Origin: Nitrospiraceae bacterium UBA2166
GTDB taxonomy: Bacteria; Nitrospirota; Nitrospiria; Nitrospirales; UBA2166
NCBI GenBank assembly: GCA_002328825.1
Contig: DCWI01000051.1
Span: 1-36,121, forward strand
DNA: 36,121 nt
Reading direction: 5' to 3'
Positions 32,293 through 36,121 of the stretch are shown here, piece by piece. The notes under the pieces are model-generated. The model ran no database searches, was not told the origin of the DNA, and saw only the letters and a list, made by a program, of their open reading frames with translations. The position numbers and the translations under genes were made by a program. How positions within the stretch are numbered: position 1 is the stretch's first letter; the number at the start of each line of letters is the position of its first letter.

Positions 32293-33182
32293 ATGGATTG
32301 GTATGTGAAACGCACAATATTTATTTCTCTAATAGCTTTCGCATTGCTTGCTATTTCATGTGGAGATGGAAGTGATGGGGAAGTTCCATCTCCACCTTTG
32401 GTATTGACTTCAACTGCAGAGGACGGGACGTCATCAGTTCGTGCCTATGTGACGAACTTGCTCTCTGCCACTGTCTCGGTCCTTGATTTGAGTACGAACA
32501 CTGAAATTGCCACGATTCCGGTAGGCCAAACTCCAAAGGGGATTGCCCTTACGCCAGACGGGATTCACGCGTATGTGACGAACCAGCTTTCCTCTACCGT
32601 TTCGGTACTTGATCTGAATATGAATACAGAAATTGCTACGATTGTGGTAGGGAATGGCCCTAGAGGGATTGCTATCACTCCGGATGGTAATCACGCGTAC
32701 GTGACGAACCAGTTCTCTGACAACGTCTCGGTCCTTGATTTGAATATGGATACGGAAATCGACACAATTTCGGTGGGGAAGGATCCGTGGAATATCGCTA
32801 TCACTCCGGATGGAACTCGCGCGTATGTGACCAACCAGCTTTCTTCTACCGTTTCGGTCCTTGATCTGAGAACGGATACTGGTATTACCACAATTTCACT
32901 AGGAGATGCTCCGTGGGATATCGCTATTACGCCGGATGGGGATCGTGCCTATGTAGCAAATTTTAGCTCATCTCGGTCCTTGATTTGAGTACGGATACGG
33001 AACTTGTCACGATTCCAGTGGGAGATGGGCCGTGGAATATCGCTATCACGCCGGACGGGACTCGTGCCTATGTGACAAATCGGGATGACAATACCATCTC
33101 GATCCTTGATTTGAGTACGGATACGGAGCTTGCCACGATCTCGGTGGGGGATGGGCCAAGAGGGATCGCCATTACGCCTTGA
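32293..33182 (+). pseudogene. YVTN beta-propeller lipoprotein, frameshifted
   Basis: The frame starts at ATG 32293 behind AGGAG with a signal peptide whose cysteine (FALLAISCGDG) suggests a lipoprotein. Five copies of a 42-residue YVTN unit follow (AYVTNQLSSTVSVLDL, then EIATI.VG..P.GIAITPDG). In the fifth copy the segment between aat (32959-32961) and tcg (32973-32975) is 11 bases, against 18 in the other copies. This 7-base loss shifts the frame and gives TGA at 32986. The missing frame resumes as TELVTIPVGDGPWNIAITPDG and one more unit, to TGA at 33180, where the repeat stops abruptly after GIAITP. Such proteins are often extracytoplasmic propellers of unknown role. The upstream part may still make a shorter product. 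Confidence 0.8.
32437..33180 (+). repeat. tandem 126-bp repeats encoding YVTN units
   Basis: Six copies of a roughly 126-base unit encode the propeller blades. DNA words such as gcgtatgtgac(g/c)aaccag, tcggt(c/a)cttgat and atcgctatcac(t/g)ccgga recur in each copy, so the array probably grows or shrinks by recombination or slippage. The fifth copy carries the 7-base loss. Confidence 0.85.
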
Positions 33183-33471
33183 CACCGCTGTACTCTAACT
33201 CTGGCACGCTATTTTTAAATAATGAAGGTCTTTTTTCTCCATAGCGTGCTATCTCATGGCTTGGTGTTATGCCTTGTCATTCCGAGCCAACTCGCCTACG
33301 AGTGGATATTGAACCACACATGCTGCGATTACATCATCACGTTTTGACCTACATCTCTATAATGAAGAAGTTTCTCCCTTGATTTGACTGTGGAGAATAG
33401 GGATATTGAAAATTTGAGGTAAGAGGTATAGCATCTCGGTAGAGCGATTATAGCGTGAAAGGGGGGGGGCT
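33183..33471. other. intergenic region after the propeller gene
   Basis: These 289 bases hold no supported gene. A 9-base inverted repeat, GCACGCTAT (33204-33212) and ATAGCGTGC (33241-33249), encloses a 28-base A+T-rich loop and could act as a weak terminator for the propeller gene, although no T tract follows it. The second arm overlaps a near palindrome, ATAGCGTGCTAT. Confidence 0.35.
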
Positions 33472-33681
33472 ATGAAATGCAATGTTGGAGGTGTTGACCG
33501 TGTAATACGCATTCTTGGGGGAAGTGTGATTGGAGCCTACGCGATTTGGTGGGGGCCGACCACTGGAGGGTGGCATATTGTATTGTATGTGGTGGCAGCC
33601 GTTGCGCTGACCACTGGGATTTTGAAGTTTTGTCCTGCGAGTGCTCTTTTTGGAATTGATACCTGTCAACGTAACGAGTAA
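33472..33681 (+). CDS. DUF2892 / YgaP-like inner membrane protein
   Basis: The 69-residue product matches the small DUF2892 family: MKCNVGGVDRVIRILGG at the start, two membrane helices (GSVIGAYAIWWG and IVLYVVAAVALTTGIL) and the C-terminal FCPASALFGIDTC motif with two cysteines. YgaP of E. coli joins such a segment to a rhodanese domain; here only the membrane part is present. A G9 run (33461-33469) just before the ATG acts as ribosome binding site. Function is unknown, with sulfur or thiol handling a possibility. Confidence 0.85.
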   Translation: MKCNVGGVDRVIRILGGSVIGAYAIWWGPTTGGWHIVLYVVAAVALTTGILKFCPASALFGIDTCQRNE

Positions 33682-34003
33682 CAAGTTTTTTCAGGCAGTT
33701 GAGGAATCGGATGTACCTAAATTTTAATGTGGCCGCAAGCCTTTTTTTTATGGGCTGATCCGGAAAATTACGACGATGCGGTTCCCTTGAGTATCCAGGC
33801 GAGAGTGGTCTTGGAAGCAAGGAGTGAACTTATCTAAGCGTTCACATTAGTCATAGCTATTTTTTCTCTTTTTCCTTACTTCTCAACGAGGTTAACATTG
33901 AATTGTATGTTGATGAGGCGTATGCTTTCTCCGTGAGGGTGCCGTGAACTCTGAGGAAGTAAAAGAAGATGGGGAAATCCATATCAGCCAAAGGATGGAC
34001 ATA
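33682..34003. other. intergenic region before the outer membrane protein gene
   Basis: This 322-base stretch shows no supported gene. A short GGC/GCC stem (33731-33741) followed by eight T (33742-33749) may be a weak terminator for the DUF2892 gene. A frame open to the next gene reaches back to 33944, but the likely start is lower. No clear promoter was seen. Confidence 0.35.
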
Positions 34004-34588
34004 ATGAGATCATTGATTGCAATGCTGCTGTTAATGGGGGGATTATTTCTGATATGTGGGCAGGCAAATGCCCAGGAAGATACTCTCACAGGTTTCTATG
34101 GAGGGCTTGGTCTATCTTTGGCTGCTCCAACAGGAGACTCTGCAGACAAATTGGATTTGGAAAATGGTTTTGGGGGCAATCTAAAACTTGGATACAACAT
34201 AAATTCTTACTTTGCTGTGGAGCTTGATAGTCTCGCGGTCGCAGGGTTTAAAGATCTTTATAATGCTAAGACATTTGGGCTTGTGACCTCCATAAACAGT
34301 AAGGGCTATTTCATGGAGAGGTTAGAAACGAGGGCACTTCAACCCTATGGACTTGTCGGGGTCGGATATGGCCGTTTTGATATTGGAAACGGGGTGTCTG
34401 ATACTGGCAACATCAATGGCGGGGTGGTCGACGGTCCAATGGTTCGCATTGGGGTGGGAGTAGATTATATTGTGACTCGTAGGATCAATGTTTATGCAGA
34501 GGTGTCACACTATCAGGGCGGCACTGATCTTGATGATTCACCCTTTGATCTTATTCCTGTGACGGTGGGAGTGCAGGTTAAGTTCTAG
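34004..34588 (+). CDS. outer-membrane beta-barrel protein
   Basis: The 194-residue product has a signal peptide (MRSLIAMLLLMGGLFLICGQ, cleavage after ANA) and a mature part of alternating aromatic and polar strands: GFYGGLGLSLAAP, NLKLGYNINSYFAVELD, PYGLVGVGYGRFDIG, VRIGVGVDYIV, INVYAEVSHYQGG, and a final strand VTVGVQVKF ending in phenylalanine, the typical outer-membrane insertion signal. It resembles small eight-stranded OmpA-like or porin-type barrels; function is unknown. The frame is open to 33944, but ATG at 34004 has AAAGGATGG eight bases before it and gives a clean signal peptide. Confidence 0.85.
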   Translation: MRSLIAMLLLMGGLFLICGQANAQEDTLTGFYGGLGLSLAAPTGDSADKLDLENGFGGNLKLGYNINSYFAVELDSLAVAGFKDLYNAKTFGLVTSINSKGYFMERLETRALQPYGLVGVGYGRFDIGNGVSDTGNINGGVVDGPMVRIGVGVDYIVTRRINVYAEVSHYQGGTDLDDSPFDLIPVTVGVQVKF

Positions 34589-34749
34589 AGACCGTTTGGT
34601 ATTCTTCTTCCGTTGAAGTAGGTGTGGCATCTTGTAGCATCCAGAGGATGCATAAAAAGACACTCTGCTTTTTTCCTCTTTAGCCTCACGCCAGACGGTA
34701 CCCTCTCTTATATGACGCACTATTGCAGCATCGTCATGGAAGGCTCTTC

Positions 34750-35409
34750 ATGCCTCAGTGCGCGTCAGTCAAGATTAATCTTCATGGGGCACTATTGAAG
34801 CTTGATTACAAGAAAGAGTTCAAGTATTTGTACAATCCCTCCCCCAAATCCATTGTGATCGTTGATGTTCCTGCAATGAATTTTTTGATGATTGATGGAC
34901 AGGGAGATCCGAACACATCTCGTGCATATCGTGATGCGATTGAAGCACTCTACACTGTGTCGTACGCCATGAAGTTTATGATTAAGAATGGAACATTGGC
35001 AATTGACTATGGAGTTATGCCTTTGGAAGGGCTCTGGTGGGTTGATGATATGGCGCGATTCAGTGTAAACAACAAGACCAACTGGAAGTGGACTGCAATG
35101 ATAATGCAACCGGAATACGTTACGCAGGATTTGTTGTCCGCAGCCTGCAAGCAGGTTGAAAAGAAGAAGAATCCGGTGGCCTTGCCGAACGTTAGGTTTG
35201 AATCATTCTCTGAAGGAAACGCGGCTCAAACGATGCATCTTGGGCCATTTTTAGAGGAAGGCCAAACCATTAATCGTATCCATGATTTTATACGAGACAA
35301 GGGATATAGCCTTTTCGGCAAACATCACGAGATTTACCTGAGTGATATTCGCAAATCTTCATCCGAAACATGGAAAACAATCATACGACAACCTATGCGA
35401 AAGAGCTAA
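34750..35409 (+). CDS. GyrI-like small-molecule-binding domain protein
   Basis: The 219-residue product matches a family of stand-alone GyrI-like proteins: LDYKKEFKYLYNPS at the N terminus, VDVPAMNFLMIDGQGDPNTS, MPLEGLWWVDDM, WKWTAMIMQPEYVT and the C-terminal GKHHEIYLSDIRKS and IIRQPM blocks. The domain binds small ligands in multidrug regulators such as BmrR, but this form has no DNA-binding region. No ligand is known. ATG at 34750 has GGAAGG six bases before it; an upstream TTG-type start at 34723 is less likely. The 161 bases before it show no obvious regulatory site. Confidence 0.85.
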   Translation: MPQCASVKINLHGALLKLDYKKEFKYLYNPSPKSIVIVDVPAMNFLMIDGQGDPNTSRAYRDAIEALYTVSYAMKFMIKNGTLAIDYGVMPLEGLWWVDDMARFSVNNKTNWKWTAMIMQPEYVTQDLLSAACKQVEKKKNPVALPNVRFESFSEGNAAQTMHLGPFLEEGQTINRIHDFIRDKGYSLFGKHHEIYLSDIRKSSSETWKTIIRQPMRKS

Positions 35410-35442
35410 AAAATGCCTCGCTGGTGTTAGCAAGGTGAAAAT

Positions 35443-36066
35443 ATGATTACGCTCAATCAACATTGGAATACAATATTTTCTGCCACGACCGATTTTGAAT
35501 TCGGTTGGTATGAGAGTAACTCTTCTCAAACGTTAAAATTTCTCGATTTGATTTCGCAAAGTGTGAGTTGCACAATCTTCCTCCCGGGTGTTGGAACATC
35601 TGTTCTTGTCCATGACCTTCTTGCCAGAGGCCATAAGCTTATTCTGAATGACATTAGCGATGTGGCTCTGAATAAGTTGCGAGGAAGCATTGGAACGAAT
35701 GAGCACTTGACATGGCTTCACCATGATATCTCTTATCCGTTGCCTGAGGGTATTTCCCAAGCTGATATTTGGATTGATCGGGCTGTTCTTCATTTTTTAC
35801 TTAAAGAACCAGATATTCAAGGATACTTTGCCAACTTAGATTCGGTTATTCATGAGGGGGGATATGCATTGTTGGCAGAGTTTTCGACTATGGGCGTGCC
35901 TCAGTGTGCAGGACTTGAACTGCATCTTTATTCTGTAGAAGAACTGACAGAGCGCATGGGTGCAGGCTTTGAACTTGTTAAACATGAACATTACACATTT
36001 ATCACTCCATTTGGTGATCCACGCCCCTATATCTATGCGCTTTACAGAAAATCTATTCAGCGGTGA
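35443..36066 (+). CDS. class I SAM-dependent methyltransferase
   Basis: The 207-residue product starts with WNTIFSATTDFEFGWYES, a lead common in small thiopurine or tellurite-type methyltransferases. The SAM-binding loop is IFLPGVGTSVLVHDLLARGH (about residues 45-64), followed by the acidic end of strand 2 (LILNDIS) and IDRAVLHFL near the catalytic region. The substrate is not known. AAGGTGAAA precedes the ATG. It follows the GyrI-like gene by 33 bases and may share its transcript. The window ends 55 bases later without another gene. Confidence 0.8.
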   Translation: MITLNQHWNTIFSATTDFEFGWYESNSSQTLKFLDLISQSVSCTIFLPGVGTSVLVHDLLARGHKLILNDISDVALNKLRGSIGTNEHLTWLHHDISYPLPEGISQADIWIDRAVLHFLLKEPDIQGYFANLDSVIHEGGYALLAEFSTMGVPQCAGLELHLYSVEELTERMGAGFELVKHEHYTFITPFGDPRPYIYALYRKSIQR

Positions 36067-36121
36067 TGGGATCAGAGCACAGGGTCGTTAGGGCATGATG
36101 TTGCAGTATCGTAGGGGGAAT

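Noticed and set aside
32437..33180. CRISPR-like array suggested by regular repeats
   Set aside because: The repeats are 126 bases, continuous without unique spacers, and encode YVTN propeller units.
34538..34720. 60-codon minus-strand frame after the barrel gene
   Set aside because: Basic and low-complexity, overlaps the end of the barrel gene, and shows no start signal or family.

Overview
The window looks like bacterial chromosome from a free-living, Gram-negative-type organism of moderate GC content with dense, mostly co-directional genes. Protein resemblances and gene order (L33, tRNA-Trp, secE, nusG, rplKA, rplJL, rpoBC; tadA, SRP RNA, dnaX, ybaB; gltBD; outer-membrane barrel; YVTN propeller) suggest Nitrospirota, close to Nitrospira. 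That assignment is inference from remembered similarity, not a search.

Positions 1-11549 (+) hold the ribosomal stalk and RNA polymerase operon: rpmG, tRNA-Trp(CCA), secE, nusG, rplK, rplA, an in-frame fusion of rplJ and rplL, rpoB and rpoC. No rpsL, rpsG or fusA follows rpoC. Positions 11739-13879 (-) hold a four-gene operon: DUF3105 protein, thioredoxin-like [2Fe-2S] ferredoxin, MoaB-like molybdopterin protein and an exported NTF2-like protein. Positions 14146-17135 (+) hold tadA, two tRNA-Ser genes, SRP RNA, dnaX and ybaB, the Bacillus-like order but without recR. gltB and gltD (glutamate synthase) follow immediately, to 23139.

Positions 23248-25972 (+) form a tight, partly overlapping run: gamma-glutamylcyclotransferase-like protein, glutathionyl-hydroquinone reductase-like GST, short Ycf48-like repeat protein, dUTPase and an exported ankyrin protein. 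Positions 26170-32011 (-) are a surface-sugar module: a nonulosonic acid (sialic acid type) synthase fused to an SpsF-like cytidylyltransferase, an asparagine-synthetase-like protein without its glutaminase cysteine, and a putative glycosyltransferase. The rest (+) holds a frameshifted YVTN propeller gene, a YgaP-like DUF2892 membrane protein, an outer-membrane barrel protein, a GyrI-like protein and a SAM methyltransferase.

The observations most worth checking are the L10-L7/L12 fusion, which would alter how the ribosomal stalk is made, and the compact nonulosonate module with its synthase-cytidylyltransferase fusion and cysteine-less amidotransferase-like partner.
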